64,000 nucleotides of DNA from Bordetella genomosp. 13 (GTDB taxonomy: Bacteria; Pseudomonadota; Gammaproteobacteria; Burkholderiales; Burkholderiaceae_B): NCBI RefSeq assembly GCF_002119665.1, contig NZ_CP021111.1:4526001-4590000 (forward strand). Direction: 5' to 3'. The position numbers and the translations under genes were made by a program. The notes below the pieces were generated by a model. That model had not been told where the DNA came from. It saw only the letters and a program-made list of their open reading frames with translations, and made no database searches. This document shows, piece by piece, positions 1 through 8,274 of this stretch. Every line of letters begins with the position of its first letter. Position 1 is the first letter of the stretch.

Positions 1-39
1 GACAGCGGCTTCTCCACCATCGTGCCTGGCATGGAGTAA
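1..39 (+). CDS. C-terminal end of a gene that starts outside the window
   Basis: Frame 1 is open from the first base and stops at TAA (37-39), giving a last peptide DSGFSTIVPGME. Nothing else of the gene is in the window, so its function cannot be assigned. It is convergent with the OsmC-like gene, with about 50 bp between the two stop codons. The call rests only on an open frame to the edge, so it could be chance. Confidence 0.4.
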   Translation, partial: DSGFSTIVPGME

Positions 40-90
40 ATGCCCGGCGCCCCGCCCCACCCGCGCGATGCGCGGAGGGGCGGACGGCAC

Positions 91-486
91 TCAGGCCGTC
101 AGCACGGTCGACACCTGCACGTCGACCGCGGTCATCAGCTTGTGGACCGGGCAACGGTCCGCCACCGACAGCAGTTCGTCGCGCTGCGCGTCGTTCAAGT
201 CACCGTTGAGCGTCAGCTTCACGGTCAGGCGATAGACGCCCTTGCGTTCGTCGCTGTCATCCCGCACCACGTCCACATCCACCGAATGCAGCGGCAATTG
301 CTTGCGCTGCGCATACACCATCAGCGTCAGGGCCTTGCAGCCGCCCAAGGCGGTGTCGAAGTAATCGTGCGGATCGGGGCCTTCGCCGTTGGGCGCCGGC
401 AGTCCCAGCGGCAGGGTGTGCCCTTCGGCCGTGGCGGTATAGCGCATGCCGCCGACGGCGCCGGCGGGATGGATGTGTATCGTCAT
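91..486 (-). CDS. OsmC/YhfA-family peroxiredoxin-like protein
   Basis: A 131-residue protein with the OsmC-fold pattern. The first redox cysteine, Cys50, lies in ALGGCKALTLM at the start of the central helix and the second, Cys112, in DRCPVHKLM. OsmC/Ohr proteins use such a pair to reduce organic or fatty-acid hydroperoxides in the cytosol; the DRCPVHK form is closer to the YhfA/OsmC-like branch than to Ohr. I chose the ATG at 486 because GGAG lies 6 nt upstream; an in-frame ATG at 498 would add four residues and has no better site. The gene is monocistronic and divergent from the DUF533 gene, with about 145 bp between starts. The physiological substrate is not readable from sequence. Confidence 0.85.
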   Translation of the reverse strand: MTIHIHPAGAVGGMRYTATAEGHTLPLGLPAPNGEGPDPHDYFDTALGGCKALTLMVYAQRKQLPLHSVDVDVVRDDSDERKGVYRLTVKLTLNGDLNDAQRDELLSVADRCPVHKLMTAVDVQVSTVLTA

Positions 487-631
487 CGGGTGCTCCATTG
501 AAGGTGACGTAACGTGAGCCCAGCTCAATGCCGGTTTTATCACTTCTTGCCGATTGAAACTGACGAATTGCTGAACTAACCCGGCACGGGCCGGTCCCAA
601 CAGATTCCCCCTATTTTTCCGGAGGTCTGTC

Positions 632-1444
632 TTGAGTGCCCGTCAATTACTCGATCACCTGCTGCAGTCCGGCCAGGGTCTGGTCAAGGATGCCTCATCG
701 CGTCTGCAGGGCGCCTCGCAAGGCGGCGGCGGAGCAGGCAGCTTCCTGGGCGGCCTGGGTGGCGGCGCCCTGGGCGGCCTGGGTGGCGGCGCCCTGGGCG
801 GCCTGGGTGGCGGCGCCCTGGGCGGCCTGGGTGGCGGCGCCCTGGGCGGCCTGGGTGGCGGCGCCCTGGGCGGCGGCGCGCTGGGGCTGCTGCTGAGCAA
901 CAAGAAAGCCCGCAAGATGGGCGGCAAGATTGCCATGTACGGCGGGCTGGCGGCGCTGGGCGCCCTGGCCTATCGCGCCTACGGCGATTGGCAGCGCCAG
1001 CAGGCTCCCGGCGCCATCACCGGCCAGCCGCCGGCCCTGTCCGAGCCGCAGACGCTCGACCGCCTGCTGCCCGAGCAGGTCGAGCAGCACAGCAACGCCG
1101 TGATGGTGGCCATGATCGGCGCGGCCAAGGCCGACGGCCACATCGGCGACGAAGAGCGCCGCCTGCTGGAAGACGGCCTGGTCAAGCTGTCCGGCGACGC
1201 TTCCGACCGCGCGTGGCTGGAAGCCGAACTGGCCCGTCCGCTGGACCCCGCCATGGTGGCGCGCGCGGCTCGCACGCCGGAGATGGCCGCCGAGATGTAC
1301 CTGGCCAGCCTGATGGTGGTGGACGAGGAAAGCTACATGGAGCGCGCCTATCTGGACGAACTGGCGCGGCAGCTGAAGCTGCCGGCCGGCCTGAAGGAAC
1401 AGCTGGAGTCGCAGGCCGCGCAGGCGCAGCAGGCCGTGCCCTGA
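632..1444 (+). CDS. DUF533 (YebE-like) protein with Gly-rich repeat insert
   Basis: A 270-residue protein started by TTG at 632; GGAGG at 621-625 sits 6 nt upstream and no ATG is better placed. The N-terminus (1-39) is short and helical. Residues 40-79 are five identical octapeptides GGLGGGAL. A hydrophobic stretch around residues 97-115 could be one membrane helix. The C-terminal 140 residues form a helical, acidic TerB-like domain (for example AKADGHIGDEERRLLEDGL) typical of DUF533 inner-membrane proteins such as E. coli YebE. The function of the family is not established. The repeat is perfect at DNA level, so copy number may vary between strains. It stands alone, with no operon partner. 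Confidence 0.8.
   Translation: MSARQLLDHLLQSGQGLVKDASSRLQGASQGGGGAGSFLGGLGGGALGGLGGGALGGLGGGALGGLGGGALGGLGGGALGGGALGLLLSNKKARKMGGKIAMYGGLAALGALAYRAYGDWQRQQAPGAITGQPPALSEPQTLDRLLPEQVEQHSNAVMVAMIGAAKADGHIGDEERRLLEDGLVKLSGDASDRAWLEAELARPLDPAMVARAARTPEMAAEMYLASLMVVDEESYMERAYLDELARQLKLPAGLKEQLESQAAQAQQAVP
749..868 (+). repeat. Five perfect tandem copies of a 24-bp unit
   Basis: The unit, which begins GGCGGCCTGGGTGGCGGC, is repeated five times without any mismatch at 749-772, 773-796, 797-820, 821-844 and 845-868, followed by a partial copy. Each unit is eight codons, so gain or loss keeps the DUF533 reading frame and changes only the length of the Gly/Leu/Ala spacer. Confidence 0.97.
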
Positions 1445-1545
1445 CGTCCACACGCCTCGCAACCACGGACCTCGCCCATCGCCAGGCGGGCGGCGGTCCG
1501 GCGGTTCGATCCCCCGCCCCCCCTGCCGCAGGCCTGCATCCGCCG

Positions 1546-2547
1546 TCAATCCACACGCAGGCCCATTCGTTGCGCCAACGCGCCAAAGCGCTCGAGGTCT
1601 GCCTCGATCAAGGCCTGGAATTCCGCGGCCGTTTCCTGCGCGGGGCTGTAGCCCAGTTCCAGCAGCTCGTCGCGCATGCCGGGCTGCGCCACGATGGCCG
1701 CCACGGCGGCATGCAGGCGTCGCGTCACCGCGGGCGGCGTGCCGGCGGGCGCCAGCAGGCCATGCCACTGGTCGAGTCGATAGCCCGGCACGCCCTGCTC
1801 GGCCACTGTGGGCACCTCCGGCAGCAACGGCGAGCGGTCGGGCGAGGTGACCGCCAGGGCGCGCAGCGTTCCCGCGCGGATGTGCGGCAGGGCGCTGGAC
1901 GCCGTGACGATGCCCATGGGCACCTGCGCCGACAACATATCGGTCAGTGCTGGTCCGCATCCGCGATACGGCACGTGCTGCAGGCGCGCACCGGTCGCGT
2001 CGCTCAGCATCTCGCCCGCCAGGTGCTGAGGCGTGCCGTTGCCGCATGAGGCATACGGCAAGGGGCCGGCCTCGACGGTGGCCTGCCGCAGCACATCGGC
2101 CAGCGCGCCGAGGGGCGAGGCGGCGGGCACGGCCAGCACAGAAGGCACGTATGCCACGTTGGCCACCGCCGTGAAATCGTGGCGGGGCGAGAAATCGAGG
2201 TCGCCATACACGGCCGGGTTGATGGCGAAAGAACTATTCACCATCAGCAGGGTGTAGCCGTCCGGGGCGGCCCGGGCCACGGCGCGCGCGCCGATGTTGC
2301 CGCTGGCGCCGGGCCGGTTCTCCACCACGACAGGCTGGCCCAGTTCGCGATGCAGGCGCTGCCCGAGCTTGCGCGCCAGCAGATCCGTGCCGCCGCCGGG
2401 CGGAAAGGTCACGATGATGGTGATGGGCCGATCGGGATAGGGCCGCGGCGCGTTGTGCGGCTGGGGCGCCGCGTAGGCGCAGGCCAGCGCCGTCAGTACT
2501 GCCGCCACGCCGCCCAGTCGCCAGGCGCGTGCATTCGCATTGATCAT
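1546..2547 (-). CDS. Bug/TctC-family periplasmic solute receptor
   Basis: A 333-residue protein with an N-terminal signal peptide (hydrophobic core AVLTALACAYA about residues 15-25). It then shows the family pattern: PITIIVTFPPGGGTDLLAR near residue 45, VVVENRPGASGNIGA near 75, a central HVPYRGCGPALTDML and a C-terminal helical lobe. Bug proteins bind carboxylates in the periplasm and pass them to TctAB or act as orphan receptors. No tctA or tctB lies nearby. The stop is about 100 bp from the nearest + strand gene. Upstream, nadC is codirectional but separated by 60 bp and probably functionally unrelated. The ligand is unknown. Confidence 0.9.
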   Translation of the reverse strand: MINANARAWRLGGVAAVLTALACAYAAPQPHNAPRPYPDRPITIIVTFPPGGGTDLLARKLGQRLHRELGQPVVVENRPGASGNIGARAVARAAPDGYTLLMVNSSFAINPAVYGDLDFSPRHDFTAVANVAYVPSVLAVPAASPLGALADVLRQATVEAGPLPYASCGNGTPQHLAGEMLSDATGARLQHVPYRGCGPALTDMLSAQVPMGIVTASSALPHIRAGTLRALAVTSPDRSPLLPEVPTVAEQGVPGYRLDQWHGLLAPAGTPPAVTRRLHAAVAAIVAQPGMRDELLELGYSPAQETAAEFQALIEADLERFGALAQRMGLRVD

Positions 2548-2607
2548 GGATGAGATCCTTCCAGGCGTCCGCTCGCCATGTCGCGATACCGTCGAGCGCG
2601 GCGCCGC

Positions 2608-3489
2608 TTACGCGTCCAGCCCGATGTCGAGCACACGCGCGCTGTGGGTCAGCCAGCCGATGGCCATCAGGTCCACACCGGTGGCGGCCACCCGCGGCGC
2701 CGTCTCTGGCGTGATGCGCCCCGACGCCTCGGTGATGGCGCGTCCGTCCACCATGCGCACGGCCGCGCGCAGCGTGTCGTGATCCATGTTGTCCAGGAGG
2801 ACCACGTCCACGCCCAGCGCCAGGGCCTCTTCCAATTGCCGCAGTGTGTCCACCTCGAGTTCGATCTTGACCAGGTGGCCGATGGCGGCACGCGCCCGTT
2901 CCACGGCGGGCACGATGCCGCCGGCGATGGCGATGTGGTTGTCCTTGATGAGCACCGCGTCATCCAGGCCGTGGCGGTGATTGCTGCCGCCGCCCACGCG
3001 CACCGCGTACTTCTGCACGGCGCGCAGGCCGGGCATGGTCTTGCGGGTGCAGGTGATCCGGCACCGCGTGCCCTGGATCGCCTGCACAATGGAGGCGGTG
3101 GCGGAGGCCACGCCGCTGAGGTGGCACAGGAAGTTCAATGCCGTACGTTCCGCGGTCAGCAGGCCTCGCGCGGCGCCGCGGATGATGGCGATCTCGCTGC
3201 CCGCCTCCAGCCGTGCGCCATCGGCCAGCCGGGTCTCGAACCGCACCTCCGGGTCCATGGCCTGGAAGGCCAGCCGGGCCAGGTCCAACCCCGCCAGCAC
3301 GCCCTCCTGCCTGGCGCGCAGCCTCACTTCGGCAACCGCATCGGCCGGCACGATGGCGGCGGTGGTGATGTCGCCGGCGCGGCCCAGGTCTTCGAGCAGC
3401 GCGGCCCGCACCAAAGGTTCGAGCATGATGGCAGGCAGCGGCGCGACGGGGCCATGGGAGAAGGATGCGGCAGGGTTAGTTATGCTCAT
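2608..3489 (-). CDS. nadC: Nicotinate-nucleotide pyrophosphorylase (carboxylating)
   Basis: NadC converts quinolinate and PRPP to nicotinate mononucleotide, CO2 and PPi in de novo NAD synthesis. The 293-residue protein has the expected length and motifs: TRKTMPGLR at 148-156 and GGGSNHRHGL at 166-175 (phosphate and quinolinate binding), KDNHI near 182, ELEVD near 210 and LLDNMD in the second half of the barrel. nadA and nadB are not in the window, so nadC is separated from them here. The ATG at 3489 lies inside a TTATGCT-type motif that recurs 94 bp upstream as a near-perfect palindrome (see regulatory entries). This suggests repression by the product of the next gene upstream. Confidence 0.95.
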   Translation of the reverse strand: MSITNPAASFSHGPVAPLPAIMLEPLVRAALLEDLGRAGDITTAAIVPADAVAEVRLRARQEGVLAGLDLARLAFQAMDPEVRFETRLADGARLEAGSEIAIIRGAARGLLTAERTALNFLCHLSGVASATASIVQAIQGTRCRITCTRKTMPGLRAVQKYAVRVGGGSNHRHGLDDAVLIKDNHIAIAGGIVPAVERARAAIGHLVKIELEVDTLRQLEEALALGVDVVLLDNMDHDTLRAAVRMVDGRAITEASGRITPETAPRVAATGVDLMAIGWLTHSARVLDIGLDA

Positions 3490-3500
3490 TTCGAGTATTT
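3480..3500. promoter_or_regulatory. Degenerate copy of the NadQ/NrtR-type operator at the nadC start
   Basis: TTATGCT, a 7-nt centre, then AGTATTT. The left arm and the ATTTC core match the upstream palindrome at 3574-3594; the right arm agrees at only four of seven positions. It covers the nadC start codon. This is a candidate second binding site, inferred from similarity only. Confidence 0.35.
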
Positions 3501-3573
3501 AAGGGTCAAATAAAAAGCGCTGCACGCGTAGATGAAGATGGCCAGGCCCCTGGCCCGCGTCGGCGACGTTGAG

Positions 3574-3594
3574 TTATGCTATTTCTGAGCATAA
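3574..3594. promoter_or_regulatory. 21-bp palindrome, probable NAD-regulator operator
   Basis: TTATGCT and AGCATAA are perfect 7-bp inverted arms around a 7-nt centre. The palindrome lies in the 256-bp gap between the NrtR/NadQ-like gene and nadC, on the upstream side of nadC. Location and symmetry fit an operator for a dimeric repressor. Assignment to the neighbouring regulator is inference from position; the remaining spacer shows no gene. Confidence 0.55.
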
Positions 3595-3745
3595 AGCGTT
3601 GTCAAGCTGCACCGCAGCATGCGGAGCTAGGCAGCACGTCATTGCGCAGTGGCGGGCGGCGTGTAGACGCCATCGAACAAGGGACGCGCGCAGATAGGGA
3701 AAACGAGCAAAATCTGGCCTGCGGCCCTGACGGATGCAGTCGATC

Positions 3746-4684
3746 TCAGGCCTGCCGCGCCAGCGGCAGCTTGCTGCCCGATATCGCGCGCTCCAGCAGC
3801 ACGTCGCGGCGAAAGCGGAACAGCTTGGCCGGACGGCCGGCCGCGCCCGCGGCCATGGCCCCGGTCTCTTCCACCAGTTCCTGCTGCTCGATCAGCCTGC
3901 GGAAATTCTGCTTGTGCAGGCCGCGGCCGGCCAGCGCCTCGACGGCCAGCTGAAGTTGCAACAAGGTGAACTCGGGCGGCATCAGCTCGAAGACCACGGG
4001 ACGGTACTTGATCTTGGCGCGCAGGCGCGCGATGCCGGTGGCAAGAATGCGGCGATGGTCGTGCCGCATGGCCTGGCCCGGCACACGCGCCGCGCGTGCG
4101 CCGCCATGGCCATGGCGATCGGCCTCGGGCACCAGCCCGGCCTCGAACATCAGCTCGTAGCGCTGCAGCACCATGTCCTCGTTCCACACGGCGCCGTCCC
4201 GGCCGAAGGTCATGGCCACGCGCTGGCGACGGGCATCGCGCTGCGCGGCGTCGGCGCCCTGCCCGGCCCACGCCTGAAGCCTGGGCACGATCAACGATTC
4301 GATGATGGCCGGCGCACCGCCACGCATGTCTTCCCACGGGAAATAGCGATACCACGGCTGCCAGCTGTCCGGCGCCACGCCCGGTGCGCCGGACTCGCGC
4401 GTCAGCCCCAGATAGCACACCGAGATCACGCGTGCCCCGCCTTCGTCGGACCGGTCGCGGTCGGCGAAGGTATAGAGCTGTTCCATGTAGCCAATGGGAT
4501 GATGGGTCTGCGCCTCGACCCATTCGCGCAGCCCCGACTGCAGCGACCGATGCGCGACCTCGAAAGGGCCGGCGGGCAGCGCGCAGCCCGACTCGATGGT
4601 GAGCACGCGCGGTTCGCCGGCAGTTACCGCCACCAGCACGGCAACCAGTTCTGCGGCAACGGAGCGGTCGATGGAGTCGGTCAA
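3746..4684 (-). CDS. NadQ/NrtR-type Nudix-related transcriptional regulator
   Basis: A 312-residue protein. The N-terminal half resembles a Nudix fold with a degenerate Nudix box (the EQLYTFADRDR segment followed by VISVCYLGLTRE near residues 65-95), typical of regulators that sense NAD metabolites rather than hydrolyse them. The C-terminal third (from about residue 220: KYRPVVFELMPPEFTLLQLQLAVEAL) is the winged-helix DNA-binding region of this family. A helical insert rich in His and Arg lies between. Regulators of this type control NAD biosynthesis genes, and nadC lies directly downstream with a palindrome between them. I am confident of the family and less sure of the NadQ subgroup. The ATG at 4684 is the first in frame. 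Confidence 0.72.
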   Translation of the reverse strand: MTDSIDRSVAAELVAVLVAVTAGEPRVLTIESGCALPAGPFEVAHRSLQSGLREWVEAQTHHPIGYMEQLYTFADRDRSDEGGARVISVCYLGLTRESGAPGVAPDSWQPWYRYFPWEDMRGGAPAIIESLIVPRLQAWAGQGADAAQRDARRQRVAMTFGRDGAVWNEDMVLQRYELMFEAGLVPEADRHGHGGARAARVPGQAMRHDHRRILATGIARLRAKIKYRPVVFELMPPEFTLLQLQLAVEALAGRGLHKQNFRRLIEQQELVEETGAMAAGAAGRPAKLFRFRRDVLLERAISGSKLPLARQA

Positions 4685-4881
4685 GGAAAGGGCCGTAAGG
4701 GAATGACGAACGCCGCCGCTGTCGCGGCGCCGTGCCGATTATAGGTGCGCGCCGTGCAACAGCCGTTTGCAAAGGACACGCTTGGAGACGGCATGCCGGG
4801 CGCGAGGCTCCTACGATGACATAGACAGACCCGGCGCCTGCGCGATCGCCGCACAGGCTCCGCTGCCGAAGGAGTCCCGCC

Positions 4882-5115
4882 ATGAAACGCGAAACCAAAG
4901 ATCCCGTCCCTTCCCATGTGCCCGGCGGCGAACACGCCGACATGCCTTCGCGGCAAGGCACCCACATCATGCCCACGCCCAAGGTGCCGGACCAGGTCGC
5001 CGGCATGCCGCGCGACGGCCGCGCGCTGACCGAGCCAGGCGATCCCGGCGTGCCGGCCGGCGAGGACGATTTCCTCGACACCTCGAAATCGAAACCGCCC
5101 GGCCAGATCGACTAG
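4882..5115 (+). CDS. Small hydrophilic protein of unknown function
   Basis: A 77-residue protein preceded by AAGGAG (4868-4873) with suitable spacing to the ATG. It is rich in Pro, Gly, Asp and Lys, has no hydrophobic segment and is probably disordered; it ends SKPPGQID. No enzyme motif is visible. The good ribosome site and the lack of an overlapping gene support it as real. It resembles small stress-type hypothetical proteins only in composition, so no role is proposed. Confidence 0.6.
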   Translation: MKRETKDPVPSHVPGGEHADMPSRQGTHIMPTPKVPDQVAGMPRDGRALTEPGDPGVPAGEDDFLDTSKSKPPGQID

Positions 5116-5200
5116 GGCCTGTTGACAGACCCTAGGCGCTGCGAGGCGCGAGAATTGGCGCACAATGCCGGCTTGTTCCCACTCGCGCCCTACAGCCGCC

Positions 5201-5821
5201 ATGTCCGACGACGTCTATTTCTACGAGCCCACGCAAGGGCACGGCCTGCCCCACAACCCCTTGAACGCCATCGTCGCGCCCCGGCCTATCGGCTGGATCT
5301 CGTCGCGGGACCGCGACGGCGCCCTCAACCTGGCCCCGTACAGCTTCTTCAACGCATTCAACTACACGCCGCCCATCATCGGTTTTGCGGGCACGGGATA
5401 CAAGGACAGCGTGCGCAATGCCGAAGAAACGGGTGAGTTCTGCTGGAACCTCGCCACCGAGGAGCTGGCCCAGGCCATGAACGCCAGCAGCGCGGCCGTG
5501 CCGCCCGAGGTCGACGAGTTCGAACTGGCCGGCGTCACGCCACGTGCCTCGCGCGTCGTGTCGGCGCCGCACGTGGCCGAAAGCCCGGTCTCTTTCGAGT
5601 GCCGCCTGACGCAGCTGATCCGGCTGCAAGGCAGGGATGGCCAACTGATCGACACCTGGCTGGTGCTGGGCGAGGTCGTGGGCGTGCACATCCGCAAGCA
5701 TCTGCTGAAGGACGGCATCTATGACACCGCGGCCGGCCGTCCCATCCTGCGCGGCGGCGGCCCCGCCGACTACTTCACGATCTCGACCGAGGCGCTTTTC
5801 CGGATGCGGCGGCCCGGCTGA
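5201..5821 (+). CDS. Flavin reductase-like (flavoredoxin) family protein
   Basis: A 206-residue FMN-binding split-barrel protein. Characteristic elements are NPLNAIVAPRPIGWISSRDRDG near the N-terminus, NLAPYSFFNAFNYTPP (flavin contact) and the C-terminal LRGGGPADYFTI. Such proteins bind FMN and reduce flavins or act as flavoproteins with NAD(P)H; the substrate of this subgroup is usually unknown. I use the ATG at 5201, where similarity to the family begins; an upstream in-frame ATG at 5165 would add 12 residues without a better ribosome site. Its 3-prime end overlaps the convergent AraC gene by 47 bp. Confidence 0.85.
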   Translation: MSDDVYFYEPTQGHGLPHNPLNAIVAPRPIGWISSRDRDGALNLAPYSFFNAFNYTPPIIGFAGTGYKDSVRNAEETGEFCWNLATEELAQAMNASSAAVPPEVDEFELAGVTPRASRVVSAPHVAESPVSFECRLTQLIRLQGRDGQLIDTWLVLGEVVGVHIRKHLLKDGIYDTAAGRPILRGGGPADYFTISTEALFRMRRPG

Positions 5822-6935
5822 CGCGGCACCGGGTGCTGGCGCTGCTGGCTCGCACTTCGGCGCAGGCCTCCTGGCGCGCGCGGCGCAGCGCCGTGGGCGA
5901 CAGGCCGGTCCAGCGCTTGATGGCCCGCTGCAGCGTGCGCACGTCGGTGAATCCGCATTCGCGTGCGATGTCGCGCATGGCGCGCGATGAATGCTCGATC
6001 AGCTGCAGCGCGCGCGCCTTGCGCTCCTGGTCCACCAGCGCCGCATAACTGTGCCCGGCATCGGCCAGGCGCCGCCGCAGCGTGCGCTCGCTGGTGTGCA
6101 ATAGCGACGCCACCTCGCCCAGGCGCGGCGGATTCGCCAGGTCGCGGCGTATCGTCTGCAGCACCGTGGTCTCGAGCACGGTGCTGGGTCCCTGCCATTG
6201 CTCGCCGGCGGGCGCTAGCCACTTCACCACCTGGCGCAGCACCCGCGCATCCGCGGTGCGCACCGCATAAGGCTCCAGTGGAAAGTACATGCGGTTCTCG
6301 GCCTGGCCGAAACGCACGGAGCAGCGGAACACCTCTTCGTACACGGCGCCGTAGGACGGACGATCCGTGACCAGGTCAATCTGGCGCGGATTGAAATGAT
6401 TGCCGACGACCTGCCTGCAGATCTGTCCCATCGCGGCGAAGGTCTCGTCGATCAGGAAGGTGGCGACTTCGCGGCCATGGCGATGCGCCCGCGCCACCAG
6501 GCAGTAGCTGTGCTTCATCTCCTCGGCGCGCAGCACCGGTACGCGGCCGGCCGCGCGCTGGAACGACACCGCCAGGTCGAGTAGTTCGCGCGATGTGCCG
6601 CTGGCCATGAATCCCAGTCCGATGGGTCCCCATGACACCAGGTTCACGCGTACGCCCAGCTCCAACCCGAGCGTGGGACGTTGCAGCATGCGCAGCGCGC
6701 GCCGGATGATCTGCGCGCACTGCGGCTCGGACACCATGAAGTCTTCCGACTCCAGGTCGGCCGGCATGAAACCCACACCTTCGCACAACGCCTCGGGGGC
6801 GCCACCTTGGCGCGCCACCTCGGACAGGACCTGACGCAGCGTGACCGGTACGACGTCGGCGGGAGCCGCCGTGTCCGGGCCCCCGCCCAGGGGGTATCCA
6901 CGTCCACGGACGGCATGTCCGATCTTGCTGCCCAT
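5775..6935 (-). CDS. AraC-family regulator with arabinose-binding-type N-terminal domain
   Basis: A 386-residue protein. Residues about 30-210 match the ligand-binding domain seen in OruR/VirS-type AraC regulators (PTLGLELGVRVNLVSWGPIGL and SFQRAAGRVPVL). Residues about 265-350 carry the two helix-turn-helix motifs, with GEVASLLHTSERTLRRRL and MRDIARECGFTDVRTLQRA. The start at 6935 is chosen because GGAGGG lies 4 nt upstream; the frame is open for 141 bp further but without such a site. It diverges from the chemotaxis operon, though that does not show it controls it. Its 3-prime end overlaps the flavin reductase-like gene, so the two transcripts are antisense at their tails. Confidence 0.88.
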   Translation of the reverse strand: MGSKIGHAVRGRGYPLGGGPDTAAPADVVPVTLRQVLSEVARQGGAPEALCEGVGFMPADLESEDFMVSEPQCAQIIRRALRMLQRPTLGLELGVRVNLVSWGPIGLGFMASGTSRELLDLAVSFQRAAGRVPVLRAEEMKHSYCLVARAHRHGREVATFLIDETFAAMGQICRQVVGNHFNPRQIDLVTDRPSYGAVYEEVFRCSVRFGQAENRMYFPLEPYAVRTADARVLRQVVKWLAPAGEQWQGPSTVLETTVLQTIRRDLANPPRLGEVASLLHTSERTLRRRLADAGHSYAALVDQERKARALQLIEHSSRAMRDIARECGFTDVRTLQRAIKRWTGLSPTALRRARQEACAEVRASSASTRCRVSRAAASGKAPRSRS

Positions 6936-7127
6936 TGAGCCCTCCGGTCTGTGCCGGCATTCTCTGACCGATTGTTGCCGTTCAATTGATAAAACCGATA
7001 GTTTGGCCGGCTCGGTGCCGGAATATGGCCGCTCGAACCATATCAATTCCCCCGCACGCGCCGTAGTAGTTACCAAACGTCAGCACATTAACGATATGTG
7101 ACCCACCCTCCGACAGAGACTTTGTTC

Positions 7128-8267
7128 ATGCGATTCACGTGTGCCAGCCTAGACCGGCTCGTGCCTCCCCTGCTGGGCATCGCGGGCGGCGCCGCCTGCG
7201 CGGCGTTCTCCACATGGAGCCCCGCGGGTCTCGCGACCGGCGCGCTATTGGTCACGGCCGGCGTGCTCGGCGGCGTCTGTTCGCGGCGGCGTCATCGGCG
7301 ACGAAGCAGTGAAATGGTCCAGCATTTAGGGTGCCTGGAAGCTTTCAGCGCGGACCTCGCGCCCGTGTGGTCCGGCCAGATCGAAACCTCGCGCCGGCAG
7401 ATGGAAGACGCCATCGAGGCGCTCAGCATGCGTTTCGGCGAGATCGCCAGCCGGCTGGACCAGACGCTGCATCTGTCCGTCGGCCAGGGCGGCGGCAGCG
7501 ACAGCGCCGCGGCCATTTCCGCGCGCAGCCGCCAGCAGCTCGACGGCGTGGTGGCGCTGCTGCATGAAGGCATGCAGGCCAAGGCCGACATGCTCGACAA
7601 GGTGCGGGGCCTGCAAGGGTTCGTGGACGAACTGCAGCAGATGGTGCGCGCCATCGCGCAGATCACGCAGCAGACCAACCTGCTGGCCGTCAACGCCACC
7701 ATCGAGGCCGCGCATGCCGGCAATCTGGGCCGCGGCTTCGCGACCGTGGCGCAGGAGGTGCGCGCCCTGTCGCGACAATCCGAAGAGACCGGCAGCCGCA
7801 TCGCCGAGAAGATCGGCATGATCGGCTCGGCCATCATGGCCACCTGCGCCGCAGCCGAGGAATCCACCCACAACGAACGGCAGGCCGTCGCGGCGTCGGA
7901 AAGCGCCATCCAGGAAGTGCTGAGCGGCTTCAACGACTTCGCGCAAAGCCTCTCCGACACCACCGAACTGATGCGACAGGAAAGCCACGGCATCAAGGGC
8001 GAGGTCAACGACGCCCTGGTGCAGCTGCAGTTCCAGGACCGGGTGAGCCAGATCATGAGCCACGTCCGGGCCAACATCGAACGGCTGCCCGACGTGATCC
8101 GCGAGTACGGGGCCACCTGCGAGGAATCGGGCGAACTGCAGCCCATCAAGGCGGACGCGCTGCTCGGCGAACTGGAGCAGAGCTACGCCATGGCCGACGA
8201 ACGTGCCGTGCACCGGCAACAGGCGCCTGCGCAGTCGCAGGCCGCCGCGGACATCACCTTTTTCTGA
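7128..8267 (+). CDS. Short methyl-accepting chemotaxis-type protein with CheZ-like motif
   Basis: A 379-residue protein with two hydrophobic segments near the N-terminus (about residues 9-27 and 30-46) and an Arg-rich cytoplasmic turn, so it has almost no periplasmic domain and no HAMP. The MCP hairpin tip is clear: [20 protein letters not shown]. Beyond the signalling hairpin, residues 301-308 read QFQDRVSQ (Asp304, Gln308). This has the D-x3-Q spacing of the CheZ phosphatase active site, where Asp143 and Gln147 act on CheY-P. It is the first gene of the che operon, 7 bp before cheY, and no cheZ is in the cluster. The ATG at 7128 is chosen over a GTG at 7098; neither has a strong ribosome site. 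Confidence 0.8.
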   Translation: MRFTCASLDRLVPPLLGIAGGAACAAFSTWSPAGLATGALLVTAGVLGGVCSRRRHRRRSSEMVQHLGCLEAFSADLAPVWSGQIETSRRQMEDAIEALSMRFGEIASRLDQTLHLSVGQGGGSDSAAAISARSRQQLDGVVALLHEGMQAKADMLDKVRGLQGFVDELQQMVRAIAQITQQTNLLAVNATIEAAHAGNLGRGFATVAQEVRALSRQSEETGSRIAEKIGMIGSAIMATCAAAEESTHNERQAVAASESAIQEVLSGFNDFAQSLSDTTELMRQESHGIKGEVNDALVQLQFQDRVSQIMSHVRANIERLPDVIREYGATCEESGELQPIKADALLGELEQSYAMADERAVHRQQAPAQSQAAADITFF

Positions 8268-8274
8268 GGAAGCC

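Noticed and set aside
695..2047. Long minus-strand frame opposite the DUF533 gene and others like it across the window
   Set aside because: Typical antisense open frames of GC-rich DNA with Arg/Gly/Ala-rich products and no family motifs.
5122..5166. TTGACA at 5122-5127 as promoter of the flavin reductase-like gene
   Set aside because: No acceptable -10 hexamer at 15-19 nt; the nearest AT-rich words are too far away.
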